Positions 45,809 through 55,399 of a DNA stretch of 64,000 bases are shown here, one piece after another (positions within the stretch are counted from its first letter, which is position 1; every line of letters starts with the position of its first letter). A program made the position numbers and the translations under genes. Under the pieces are notes generated by a model. That model saw only the letters and a program-made list of their open reading frames with translations, was not told where the DNA came from and made no database searches. Origin of the DNA: Propioniciclava flava (GTDB lineage Bacteria; Actinomycetota; Actinomycetes; Propionibacteriales; Propionibacteriaceae); the NCBI RefSeq assembly GCF_004126535.1, contig NZ_PPCV01000012.1, forward strand, positions 1 through 64,000, in the 5' to 3' direction.

Positions 45809-46663
45809 GTGAGGATCGCCACCTGGAACGTGAACTCCGTCAAGCAGCGCGTGCCGCGCCTGTTGCCGTGGCTGGAGGAGCGTGCGCCCGACGTGGTGTG
45901 CCTGCAGGAGACGAAACTGACCGATGCGGCGTTCGCCGATCTGCTCGCGGAGCCCCTGCGTGAGCGCGGCTACGCCTTCGCGCATCATGGTCAAGGGCAA
46001 TGGAACGGCGTCGCGGTGCTGTCTCGCGTGGGCCTCGACGACGTACAGCGTGGGTTCCCCGGCCAGCCCGATTTTGACGGTCGTGCCGAGGCGCGGGCGG
46101 TCGCGGCGACGTGCGGGGGTGTGCGGGTGTGGAGCCTGTATGTGCCCAACGGACGCGAGGTCGACTCGGACCACTACGCCTACAAGCTGGCGTGGCTGGA
46201 CGCGCTGGCGGCGGCCACGGCGGGCGAGGAGCAGGTCGCGCTGTGCGGCGACATGAACATCGCCCCGGCCGATGCGGATCTGTTCGACCCGGCGGCCTTC
46301 GCCGGGCACACGCACGTGACTCCCCGCGAGCGTGAACGGCTTGCGGCGTTCGGCCTCGACGATGTGGTGCGGGCGCACTGGCCACAGGATCGCGTGTTCA
46401 GCTACTGGGATTACCGCGCGGGCATGTTCCATCAAGACTTCGGCATGCGGATCGACCTCATCTTGGCGTCGGCCCCGGTGGCCGGGCGCGTCAAGGCGGC
46501 GTGGGTCGATCGGCAGGCGCGCAAAGGGAAGCTCCCCAGCGATCATGCCCCGGTGATCGTAGATCTCGACGAGGCACCCGACGGCGACATCGGCCCCATG
46601 GTGCCGCCGCCGTCGCGTCCGGCACCCGCACGACGCGTCACCCTGCCACAAGGCTCCCGCTGA
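45809..46663 (+). CDS. xthA: Exodeoxyribonuclease III / AP endonuclease
   Basis: The 284-residue enzyme of base-excision repair begins RIATWNVNSVKQRVPRLL and shows VCLQETKLTD, LYVPNGREVDSDHYAYK, LCGDMNIAPADADLFDP and the final SDHAPVIVDL. All metal and His/Asp residues are present. The GTG at 45809 is the canonical start. Confidence 0.95.
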   Translation: MRIATWNVNSVKQRVPRLLPWLEERAPDVVCLQETKLTDAAFADLLAEPLRERGYAFAHHGQGQWNGVAVLSRVGLDDVQRGFPGQPDFDGRAEARAVAATCGGVRVWSLYVPNGREVDSDHYAYKLAWLDALAAATAGEEQVALCGDMNIAPADADLFDPAAFAGHTHVTPRERERLAAFGLDDVVRAHWPQDRVFSYWDYRAGMFHQDFGMRIDLILASAPVAGRVKAAWVDRQARKGKLPSDHAPVIVDLDEAPDGDIGPMVPPPSRPAPARRVTLPQGSR

Positions 46664-46682
46664 ACCCGCGGGGCGGCGCCGC

Positions 46683-47339
46683 CTAGGAGGCCTGGAAGCG
46701 CGCGTGGACGGTCGCCCCGCCGGTCACGTCCTCCGGGGTGAGCTCCGTCGTTTCGGGTGCCTTCCCGCGCGCCATCGCCCCCAGGGCTGTGACGGGGCCA
46801 GAGACGCTGCCCGATCCCACCGACAGCAGCCCCGGGTCGGCGACCTCGACGATCTGAACGCTGTCCAGGCCGCACGCCTGTGCGATGGCGGCCGCGCGCT
46901 GGCGGGCATCCTCGACAGCCTCCCCGAGAGCGGACGCCTCGATGCGGAGCCTCGTCGCGTCGGTCAGGGTCCAGCGCACATGCTGCACGTTGGTGACCTC
47001 CGAGGCGCCCCACGCCGCCACGCGCTCAGCTAGGACGGTGAAGTTCGCGAACTTGGCGCGGATCGTCGCCGAGGCGCGATAACGCCGCTCTCCGAGCGTC
47101 CCCTTCTGCGTGGTCGGCTGCCACGACGACGTGGTGAGCGGCGCGACGCTGAACCAGGTCACGGGGGCGTTCTCTGCTTGAGCGAGGCCGCGCAGTTCGG
47201 CATCGATGCGCGCGGTTTCGGTCTGCACCCGCGTGGCCGCACGGCGGGGATCGGAGTCCTCCGCGAGTAGGTGTAGGTCGACGGTGCCCCGCTCGGGGGG
47301 CAGGGCGTATTCGCTCGTCCCGATCACGGTGATGTCCAT
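46683..47339 (-). CDS. SIMPL (DUF541) domain protein
   Basis: The 218-residue protein has the SIMPL features: ITVIGTSEYALPPERGTVDLHL, YRASATIRAKFANFTVL and DARQRAAAIAQACGL. Members are conserved in most bacteria and may act at the envelope, but no signal peptide is seen here. The ATG at 47339 has GGGAGG upstream. Confidence 0.85.
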   Translation of the reverse strand: MDITVIGTSEYALPPERGTVDLHLLAEDSDPRRAATRVQTETARIDAELRGLAQAENAPVTWFSVAPLTTSSWQPTTQKGTLGERRYRASATIRAKFANFTVLAERVAAWGASEVTNVQHVRWTLTDATRLRIEASALGEAVEDARQRAAAIAQACGLDSVQIVEVADPGLLSVGSGSVSGPVTALGAMARGKAPETTELTPEDVTGGATVHARFQAS

Positions 47340-47502
47340 GTGTCCTCCCAGCGTCCGTGGATGGCCCCCTACGGTAGTGGGTGAGGTGAACGGTGGCCAT
47401 GTGCCGACCGCCCGCGTCGCCTGGGCCCCGGGGGAAAGGCGGTGTCCCCTTGTGCGGGCGCGACGAACGCGACACCGTGGGGGCACAAGGCAGGGAGGCA
47501 CG

Positions 47503-48513
47503 ATGGCGTCGAAGGCGGAGGACAGGTCGGCGAGAGCCGCAGCATTGCTGGGGCGCTTGCGCCTTCCGGTGGTGGCCGCCCCGATGTTCTTGGTGTCGGG
47601 GCCGGATCTCGTCGTGGCGTGTTGCCGAGCTGGCGTGCTGGGGACCTTCCCGGCCCTCAACCAGCGCACCACCGAAGGCTTCGCCGCGTGGCTCGACGAG
47701 GTGGAGGCGCGTCTGACGTCCCGCGACGCGCCGGTCGGGGTCAACCTGATCGTGCACACCTCCAACCCGCGCCTCCACGCCGACCTGGAGGTGGTGGTCG
47801 CTCACCAGGTGCCCGTCGTCATCACCTCGCTGGGCGCCGTCCGCGATGTCGTCGCTGCCGTGCACTCCTATGGCGGGCTGGTGTTGCACGACGTCACCAC
47901 ACTGCGTCATGCCCGCGCCGCCGCCGAGGCAGGCGTCGACGGGCTGATCCTGGTGAGCGCCGGCGCCGGGGGGCATGCCGGCACCCTCAATCCGTTCGCC
48001 TTCGTCGCGAGCGTCCGGCCCTGGTTTACCGGGCTGCTGCTGCTGGCGGGTGGCCTCTCCCGGGGTGCGGACGTGTTCGCCGCCCAGGCGATGGGGGCCG
48101 ACCTGGCCTACCTGGGCACGAGGTTTTTGGCGAGCGCTGAGGCGGACGCCGCACCCGGCTACCGCGAGATGCTCGTGGACGCGCAAGCCGCCGACATCGT
48201 CTACACGCCGGCGGTCAGTTCCGTGCCCGCCAACTTCCTGCGGGCCAGCCTGGCGGCGGCGGGGATCGATCCGGACGCCGACCCGGGCGCCGTCGATCTG
48301 AGCCACCTGACCCGCCCTGACACGGTGACAGCCACCGCCTGGCGGGACGTCTGGTCGGCAGGGCAGGGCGTCGCGGCGATCCATGACATCCCGTTCGTGG
48401 CGGACCTCGTGGACCGGCTGACGGTCGAGTACGAGGCGGCCCGCGACCGGTGCGCCGCCCTCGCCGCCGATGTCCTCGCGCCCGGCGGCACCGCGGCGGA
48501 GGAGACGTTATAG
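47503..48513 (+). CDS. Nitronate monooxygenase family flavoprotein
   Basis: The 336-residue TIM-barrel FMN enzyme has RLPVVAAPMFLVSGPDLVVA, GVNLIVHTSNP, HDVTTLRHARAAAEAGVDGL, ILVSAGAGGHAG (substrate/FMN loop with the catalytic His) and GADLAYLGTRFLASAEA. It oxidises nitronates; related members act as enoyl reductases. The alpha/beta hydrolase follows on the same strand and may be co-transcribed. Confidence 0.9.
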   Translation: MASKAEDRSARAAALLGRLRLPVVAAPMFLVSGPDLVVACCRAGVLGTFPALNQRTTEGFAAWLDEVEARLTSRDAPVGVNLIVHTSNPRLHADLEVVVAHQVPVVITSLGAVRDVVAAVHSYGGLVLHDVTTLRHARAAAEAGVDGLILVSAGAGGHAGTLNPFAFVASVRPWFTGLLLLAGGLSRGADVFAAQAMGADLAYLGTRFLASAEADAAPGYREMLVDAQAADIVYTPAVSSVPANFLRASLAAAGIDPDADPGAVDLSHLTRPDTVTATAWRDVWSAGQGVAAIHDIPFVADLVDRLTVEYEAARDRCAALAADVLAPGGTAAEETL

Positions 48514-48559
48514 GCTCACACGGCGTGAGCTCCTTGCCTTCTGCCGACCGTTTCCGGCC

Positions 48560-49339
48560 GTGACGCCCCAGGACGCCGCAGCGGGCGATCAGCCCTGGAC
48601 GCGGGAACGGCACCTCAGCGAGGGTGAGGTCACCATGGCGGTGACCGAGACGGCGGGGCCACCCGAGCCCGTCTTCGTCCTCATTCACGGAATCGGCATG
48701 GGCCGCGCTGTGTTCACCGAACTGGCTAACGAACTCGCGGCGACAGGGCGCGTCCTCGCCTTGGATCTGCCGGGGTTCGGGGACTCACCCGAGCCAGGCA
48801 CCGCTATGTCGCTGGAGGCGACCGCAGCCGGGCTGGCGGACGCGTTGGCGTCTGAACTCCCGCACGGTGCCGTCTGGGTGGGGCACTCGATGGGGACTCA
48901 GATCGTCGCCGAAGTGGCGGTGCAACGCCCCGATCTGGTGCGTGCGTTGGTCCTGATCGCGCCCACGGTGGACGCGGCGGCGCGGACCGCGCCACGGCAG
49001 ATCCGGCACATGCTCCAAGACCTCTACGGGGAGTCGCCCCGCGTGCTGCTTGTGGGGATGTGGCAGTACACCAAGACGAGCCCCCTGTGGTTCGTCCGGA
49101 AACTGCAGTTCATGCTCGCCCATCACCTGGAGAGCATCTGCCCGCGCATCGCCGCCCCGACGCTGGTGTTGCGGGGCGCGCACGATCGGGTGTGCCCCGA
49201 ACCGTGGACGCGCAGCGTCGCCGCTTTGATTCCGCATGCCACCTTCGAGCAGATCCCCGATCGGGGCCACGAGGCGGTCATCAAGAGCGCCGAGCCTGTC
49301 GCCGACATGATCACCGCGTTCGTCGACGCCCAGAGCTGA
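48560..49339 (+). CDS. Alpha/beta hydrolase
   Basis: The 259-residue protein has HGIGMGRAVF (oxyanion loop), nucleophile Ser in VWVGHSMGTQIV, Asp in GAHDRVCPEPW and His in PDRGHEAVI. The start is uncertain: GTG at 48560 keeps an N-terminal strand (RHLSEGEVTMAVTE) that suits the family, but the ribosome site is weak. The substrate is unknown. Its stop is close to and convergent with deoA. Confidence 0.85.
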   Translation: MTPQDAAAGDQPWTRERHLSEGEVTMAVTETAGPPEPVFVLIHGIGMGRAVFTELANELAATGRVLALDLPGFGDSPEPGTAMSLEATAAGLADALASELPHGAVWVGHSMGTQIVAEVAVQRPDLVRALVLIAPTVDAAARTAPRQIRHMLQDLYGESPRVLLVGMWQYTKTSPLWFVRKLQFMLAHHLESICPRIAAPTLVLRGAHDRVCPEPWTRSVAALIPHATFEQIPDRGHEAVIKSAEPVADMITAFVDAQS

Positions 49340-49372
49340 GGCCTTGCGCGCCCCGCCGCGGCCCGTGGTGCC

Positions 49373-50659
49373 CTAGGCGATCCGGTCGATGATCAGCGGC
49401 CGCGTCGCGACGCTCGTGCCGGGGGCGGCCAGGCTGATCGCGCCTGCCAGCGCCTGTTCGGCTCGCGGGAACCGGGCCGGGTCAGACGTGTGCAGCGTGA
49501 GCAGCGGCTGGCCTGCGCGGACGGTATCCCCCGGCTTGGCGTGGAGTTCGACGCCTGCGGCGGCGTCCACCGGATCCTCCTTGCGGGCGCGACCTGCTCC
49601 GAGTCGCCAGGCGGCGACGGCGACGTCCATCGCGTCGATGGCGGACACGACGCCGTCGTGCTCTGCCGTGAGCGTGTGCGTGTCGACGGCGACCGGGAGC
49701 GCGGCGTCCGGATCGCCACCCTGGGCAGCGACCATGCGGCGCCACACGTCCATCGCGCGCCCATCGCTGAGGGCGGCTGCCACGTCGACGTCGGGCTTGC
49801 CTGCCGCGGCCAGCATCTCGCGGGCCAACGCCACGGTCAGTTCGATGACGTCGGACGGCCCGCCCCCCGCCAGCACGTCCACCGACTCGCGGACCTCCAG
49901 GGCGTTACCCACCGTCAAGCCGAGCGGGGTCGACATGTCGGTGAGGAGGGCGACGGTGGTCAGCCCCGCGTCCGTGCCCAGATCCACCATCGTGCGGGCC
50001 AGTTCGCGGGCGCGCGCCTCCTCGCGCATGAACGCCCCCGCGCCCGTCTTCACGTCGAGCACGAGGGCGCCGGTGCCCTCGGCGATCTTCTTGCTCATGA
50101 TGGAACTGGAGATCAAGGGGATGCAGTCGACGGTGGCGGTCGTGTCGCGCAGGGCGTACAGCTTCTTGTCGGCGGGCGCGAGGCCGGAGCCCGCCGCGCA
50201 GATCACCCCGCCGACCTCCCGCAGGACGTCGAACATCTCCTCGTTGGTGAGGTTGGCGCGCCAGCCGGGGATGGACTCCATCTTGTCCAGCGTCCCGCCT
50301 GTGTGCCCGAGCCCGCGCCCGGAGAGCTGAGGGACCCGGACGCTGAACGCCGCGACCAGGGGCACCAGCGGCAGCGTGATCTTGTCGCCCACCCCGCCGG
50401 TGGAGTGCTTGTCGGCGGTGGCGCCCAGCGAGGTGAAGTCGAGGCGCTCACCGGATTCGATCATGGCGCGCGTCCACCGCTCGATCTCGGGACGCTCCAT
50501 GCCGTTGAGGAAGATGGCCATGGCGAGAGCCGACATCTGCTCATCGGCCACAACACCGCGGGTGTAGGCGTCGATCACCCAGGCGATCTGGTCGTCGGAC
50601 AAGGTCTGACGGTCACGCTTGGTCCGGATGACATCAACGGCATCGTAAGGCTCCACCAT
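49373..50659 (-). CDS. deoA: Thymidine phosphorylase
   Basis: The 428-residue enzyme releases thymine from thymidine. It has DKHSTGGVGDKITLPLVPL, SGRGLGHTGGTLDKMESIPG (signature) and KTGAGAFMREEARARELA. It belongs to the actinobacterial pyrimidine nucleoside phosphorylase class. The ATG at 50659 begins VEPYDAVDVIRTKRD, as in relatives. A terminator is not obvious at the 3' end. Confidence 0.95.
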   Translation of the reverse strand: MVEPYDAVDVIRTKRDRQTLSDDQIAWVIDAYTRGVVADEQMSALAMAIFLNGMERPEIERWTRAMIESGERLDFTSLGATADKHSTGGVGDKITLPLVPLVAAFSVRVPQLSGRGLGHTGGTLDKMESIPGWRANLTNEEMFDVLREVGGVICAAGSGLAPADKKLYALRDTTATVDCIPLISSSIMSKKIAEGTGALVLDVKTGAGAFMREEARARELARTMVDLGTDAGLTTVALLTDMSTPLGLTVGNALEVRESVDVLAGGGPSDVIELTVALAREMLAAAGKPDVDVAAALSDGRAMDVWRRMVAAQGGDPDAALPVAVDTHTLTAEHDGVVSAIDAMDVAVAAWRLGAGRARKEDPVDAAAGVELHAKPGDTVRAGQPLLTLHTSDPARFPRAEQALAGAISLAAPGTSVATRPLIIDRIA

Positions 50660-50725
50660 GCCACTCAGCGTATGGGCTGACCCTGCGACGAGCCAGCCGG
50701 GGAGAGGTGAACAGGGCACGAAAAA

Positions 50726-50750
50726 GCGCCGAGACCAGGAGTCTCGGCGC
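50726..50750 (-). terminator. Classic rho-independent terminator of the 30-residue ORF
   Basis: GCGCCGAGAC (50726-50735) pairs perfectly with 50741-50750 around a 5-nt loop. On the minus strand TTTTTCG follows. This is among the best terminators in the window and it ends a transcript carrying only a very short ORF. Confidence 0.88.
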
Positions 50751-50773
50751 CACTGTTACGCGATCGGGGATGA

Positions 50774-50866
50774 TCAGCGGGGCTGGTCGTGGAACACGAT
50801 CTCAGCCATGTGCATGCCCATGCCCCCGACCATGGCCGCCCGCAGGCTCAGGAACAAGAAACGCAT
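50774..50866 (-). CDS. Putative 30-residue small protein
   Basis: On the minus strand ATG at 50866 opens a 30-residue frame, starting MRFLFLSLRAAMVGG and followed by GMGMHMAEIVFH. It is Met-rich and amphipathic. A GGGGGTG ribosome-like site lies 6 nt upstream and a strong terminator lies 24 bp past the stop. This packaging argues for a real small gene or a small RNA. The function is unknown. Confidence 0.5.
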   Translation of the reverse strand: MRFLFLSLRAAMVGGMGMHMAEIVFHDQPR

Positions 50867-51008
50867 CGTTCACCCCCACTTCATGTGTAAATCTTCCGGC
50901 CCACCGCCGCTCTGGCTATAAATGTACGCGTTTCGTGGGGGGTTTGCCAGCCAGTTCGGCCTGGTTGCCGTGGTGTGCTGGGCTGGGCAGGGGAGCAGGC
51001 GCACAAAC

Positions 51009-51034
51009 GCGGCCGCTCCTGTCGGGGCGGCCGC
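51009..51034 (-). terminator. Possible terminator of the acidic small gene
   Basis: GCGGCCGC at 51009-51016 and 51027-51034 can pair over 8 bp, with GTTTGTG following on the minus strand. It lies 27 bp past the stop of the gene at 51061. Confidence 0.5.
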
Positions 51035-51060
51035 GCGGTGAGCGGTGGTGGGGGGATCGG

Positions 51061-51246
51061 TCAGGCGTTGGGATCGGGTGGGAGGTTCGGGTCAGGATCC
51101 ACGTCGCCGTAGTTCTTCGGGGCGCCGTCTTCCACCTGATTGGCGAGGTCGGCGTCAGGGCTCGCATCGCCCTCATCGGGGATGCCGCCGGGGCGCAGAC
51201 GGTCCACTTCGGAAACCTCGCCGCGATCGGGCTGGATATCGCTCAT
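51061..51246 (-). CDS. Small acidic protein, hypothetical
   Basis: The 61-residue product is rich in Asp, Pro and Asn (DIQPDRGEVSEVDRLRPGG, ending DPDPNLPPDPNA) and has no hydrophobic core, so it is probably disordered. AAAGGA lies 8 nt upstream of the ATG and a hairpin follows the stop. I know no function for such proteins. Confidence 0.65.
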   Translation of the reverse strand: MSDIQPDRGEVSEVDRLRPGGIPDEGDASPDADLANQVEDGAPKNYGDVDPDPNLPPDPNA

Positions 51247-51506
51247 CGGTCGTTCCTTTCGTCACTGAGATGCCTTGGGCAGGACGCCTCGGCGCCCAGC
51301 CTACGCAGTTCGACCCCCGGGGGGAGGGGGCCTCGGGGCTGTTCGGCGGAGGTGTTCGGCGGCGCGTCGCGACGGGCAGCCCGCGTGGCTAGGAGGAATG
51401 CCTCGCGTATCTGGGTAGGGACGGTTCCCTGTGAAAAAGCTGAGAACTGTTGATAGCATCGTTCTGCACGCCTGGAGGTCCGGATCGATTCCACCGGGCG
51501 GCATAA

Positions 51507-51515
51507 CCCCCCCCC
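51507..51515 (+). repeat. Tract of nine cytosines in a promoter region
   Basis: The run lies 23 bp upstream of the NRPS-like gene start, directly before CATAAT, a possible -10 box. Poly-C runs of this length are prone to slippage and can vary promoter spacing. No good -35 box is seen, so a promoter role is uncertain. Confidence 0.7.
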
Positions 51516-51537
51516 ATAATGAAGGTTTCTCTTCTCC

Positions 51538-54500
51538 ATGTCACTTACGTTTCCCCCGGCGTCTTTGCATGTTCATCACGATTATCTTCTTCCTCGCCTT
51601 GAGGTTGATTCGTCTCAGCGACCCCACCGGTTGATCGACTTCTTCGAACGGTCGGTAGAGCGTGATCCCGACCGGGTTGCGCTCGTGTGCGAGGGCCGAG
51701 AATTCACCTACGGCGACCTCGAAGCGCGGGCGAACAGCCTCGCGCACCACCTCATGCGGCGCGGTGCGCGGCCAGGGCGACGTGTCGGGATCTACATCCC
51801 GCGCTCGCTCGACATGTACGTGGCCGTCTTGGCTTCTGCCCGCCCGGTCGTGGATCGGGGCGGGGATCCCGAGGCTTATGTGATCTACACCTCGGGCTCC
51901 ACCGGGCGCCCCAAGGGGGTGCTGGTGCCGCATTCAGCGATCACCAACTTCGTCGATGTCGTCATTCAGATTTATGACGTTCGCCCCTCCGATCGGATCT
52001 ATCAAGGGCTGACTATCGCCTTCGACTTCTCGCTAGAGGAATTGTGGCCCACCTGGGGTGTGGGGGCGACCATGATTGCCGGCCCCGTGGATGGCCGCCA
52101 GGTCGGGAGCGGGCTCGCCGATTTCCTGGAGGAAAACAGGGTCACGTTCTATCACGGCGTCCCCACGGTGCTCGCCACCGTCGACCGTGACCTGCCCTTG
52201 ATCCGGACACTTAACTTGGGCGGTGAAGCATGCCCCCAAGGTCTCGTGGAGCGCTGGGGAAGGCCCCCACCGGCGGATCCTCAACACCTACGGCCCCACC
52301 GAATGCACGTCCTCGTGCACGTATGCCGAACTCGTGCCGGGTCGCCCCGTCACCATCGGCGTCCCGCTGCCCACCTACTTCGCCGCCCTCCTCGATGAGG
52401 AGGGACACCCGGTGCCGGAGGGGTCGGTCGGGGAACTCGCGATCGGCGGCATCGGTGTCGCCCTGGGCTACCTGAACCGACCCGAACTGACCGCCGAGAA
52501 GTTCATCTCCAATGAACAAGGCGACCGCATGTATCGCACCGGGGATCTGGTGCGGCTCACCGATGACGGCGAACTGGAATACCTCGGCCGTGCCGACGCG
52601 GAAGTTGAAGGTCCGCGGCCATCGCGTCGACCTCGGGGAGATCGAGACGTCGCTGCAGGAGAACGACGCGATCCAGGCGGCCGTGGTGACGCTCATCGAC
52701 AAGGAGAGCAACGGCGGACGCCTGGCTGCCTTCATCTTGCTCGCCCGCCCGGTCGATGACGTGGACGCCCTACGGCACGCCCTGCACGAGCATGCGCGCG
52801 GCAAGCTGCCCCCGTACATGGTCCCCGACTTCATCGACGTCATCGACACCATTCCGCTCATGCCGTCGGGCAAGGCGGATCGCAAAGCGCTGCCGCGTCC
52901 GGCAACCGACCCGTTGGTCAGCGGCGGTGCCTACGTCCCCGCCGAGGACGAGATCGAGGAGTTCTTGCAGGCGACGTGGGCCGACGTACTGGGCCTCCCG
53001 CCTGAAGCGGTGTCGGTGACGGCGAATCTGTTCGACGACCTGGGTGGGCACTCCCTGATCGCGGCAACGCTCGTCTCGGCGGTGCGCCGATCGGGACGCT
53101 TCGGCATGGCGGGGCTGGCCGTCCCAGAAATCTATGAGAACCCGACCATCCGTCTCCTCGCCACCCACCTGAGGGCGACATCCGACGCGGACGCGGGCCC
53201 CGAGGACGCCGAACTGGTCGCTGCCGCACGGCCGCAGCGCGCGTCCACCGGCCGGATCTGGGCCTTCGGGCTCGCGCAGTTGGCCTGGATCGTCGTCTTC
53301 GTGGCCGTCGCGATGGCACCCATCGGGGTGATCTACGCCGTCAATGAGGGCGAACCCAGCATCGCGATGCTCGTCGAGTTGATGCTCAGCGTTCCCGTTT
53401 CCTATCTGGTGTCCCGGTGGGGGCTTCCCACGCTGGCGGCGGTCCTGTTCGGGCGCCGCATCCGTGAGGGCGCGCACCCGCTGTATGGGGTCATGCACCT
53501 GCGGGTCTGGATCGTGGCCCGGGCGATGTCGCTGTCGCCGATGCCGCGGCTCGCCGGGTCGCCCTACGCCCTCACTGTCCTGCGCTGGTGCGGCGCAGAG
53601 GTCGCCGAGAGCGCCCATCTGGGAACCGCTGAGATTCCCCTGCCGACCATGGTGACGGTCGACGCGAACGCGACCGTGGGATACGCCACACACCTGTCGG
53701 GCTACGAGATCCACGGCGGGCTGCTGCATGTGGGGCGCATCGTGGTCGGACGACACGCGATGGTCGGAGCCAACGCGGTGCTCGCGCCCGGTTCACGTGT
53801 TGGGGCGCACGCGGTGCTCGGCGATCAGTCGCTGCTGCCGCAAGGGGTGCGTGTCCCCCCGCGCGAATGGTGGGACGGTTCGCCGGCGGCGCGCGGCGTC
53901 CGCGAAGCAGACCCGGTAGTGGGCGAGATGCTCACCTGCCCGATGGCCCCCACCACCTGGCGCAAGCCGCAGCGCGACCGCTTCCTTCTCAGCATCGCTG
54001 CGCTGGAGTTGCTCCCCATGGTCGCACTGGGGCCCGCCGTCGTCGTGGTGTGGGCGGCCCTCATGTCGTTCGACCACATGGCTGCGCTGTGGGCGACGAT
54101 GGCCACCGGCCCGCTGTTCGTGGCAACGGTATGCACGCTGATCCTCATCATGCGCCGGTTCGCCTTGGAGAAGACGCCGATCGGCATCCACCATCTGCGC
54201 TCCACGCTGGGAGTGGAGAAGTGGTTCTCCGATCAGTTGCTCAGCGTCAATCTTGAACTGACCAACTCGCTGTTCGGGACGCTGTACACCCCGCATTGGC
54301 TGCGGCGTCTGGGCGCCAACATCGGGCCCAACACGGAGATCGCGACGATCGCCAACATCGATCCGGACCTGCTCACGCTCGGGGCGGGCTCGTTCGTGGC
54401 CGACATGGGCTCGGTTGGCGCGGCCATCTACGCCAACGGGCACGTCGCCTTCCGCCCCACGTCGGTGGGGGATCGCGCCTTCGTCGGCAATGCGGCCTTC

Positions 54501-55399
54501 GTCCCCTCGGGGAGTGCCATGGGGGATGACTCTCTCATCGGCGTCATGTCGATCCCGCCCACCGGGGGGATGCCCGCGGGGAGTTCGTGGCTGGGCTCGC
54601 CCGCGATCTTCCTGCCCCAACGCGAGGTCTTTGGGCAGTTCGACGAGACGACGACGTTCGCGCCGCCGCGCTGGAAGGTCGCGTTGCGCTACATCGTGGA
54701 GTTCTTCCGGATCACGCTGCCCGGCACCCTCCTGGGGCTGTCCACCTTCGGGACGCTGATGGTCGTGTCGTTCCTGGCGGCGAGGACGCAGGCCTGGGTG
54801 ACGATTGTGGCGACCCCGCTCATCGCGCTGGGGTTCTCCGTCGTCACCGTGGTGGTCGTGGCCGCCATGAAGTGGGCGCTGCTCGGACGCTACCGGCCCC
54901 GCGTCGAGGCGTTGTGGAGCGGTTTCGTGCGTCGCACCGAGTTCATGACCGGCATCTATGAGGCGACCGCCGTCCCGGTGCTTCTCCAAACCCTCACCGG
55001 GACGCCCATGCTGGCCCCGATGATGCGCCTGTTCGGGGTCCATGTGGGGCGTCGGGTCCTCCTGGACACCACCTATCTCACCGAGTTTGACCTGGTGCGG
55101 ATCGCCGACGACGTCGCCGTGGGCGCCCACGTGTCCCTGCAGACCCACCTGTTTGAGGACCGCGTCATGAAGATGGGCCTGGTCTGCCTGGACGAGGGCA
55201 GTTCGGTCGGGGCGCGCGGCATCGTGCTGTACGGCGCGACGCTGGCTGCCTACGCCGACCTGGCACCGCTCTGTCCCTGGTGATGAAGGGGGAGTTCATT
55301 CCCCCGGGAACGCGCTGGATCGGCATCCCGTCGCGTCCTGACACCACCATCGTGGCTCCACCTGCCTCGGAGTCGGTGAGCGTCGGCGGTCGGCGATGA
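51538..55399 (+). pseudogene. NRPS-like protein with TIGR02353-type membrane/LbH domains, multiple lesions
   Basis: The intact form would be a roughly 1380-residue enzyme related to the poly-lysine synthetase (Pls) group: adenylation domain (YVIYTSGSTGRPKGV, NTYGPTECTS), peptidyl carrier (FDDLGGHSLIAATL) and a large C-terminal part with about six helices and left-handed beta-helix repeats. Lesions: about 80 residues are deleted after MYVAVLAS; an extra C near 52262 changes frame after LVERWG; an extra T near 52602 changes frame within ADAEVKVRGHR; two extra bases near 55273 end the frame at LAPLCPW, while SLVMKGEFIPPGTRW continues in another frame to 55399. The stop overlaps the next ATG (ATGA). 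The gene is dead unless the sequence is wrong at several points. Confidence 0.82.

Noticed and set aside
51431-51634. Small plus-strand ORF before the NRPS-like gene
   Set aside because: It overlaps the NRPS-like start in another frame and crosses the poly-C tract; there is no family pattern.
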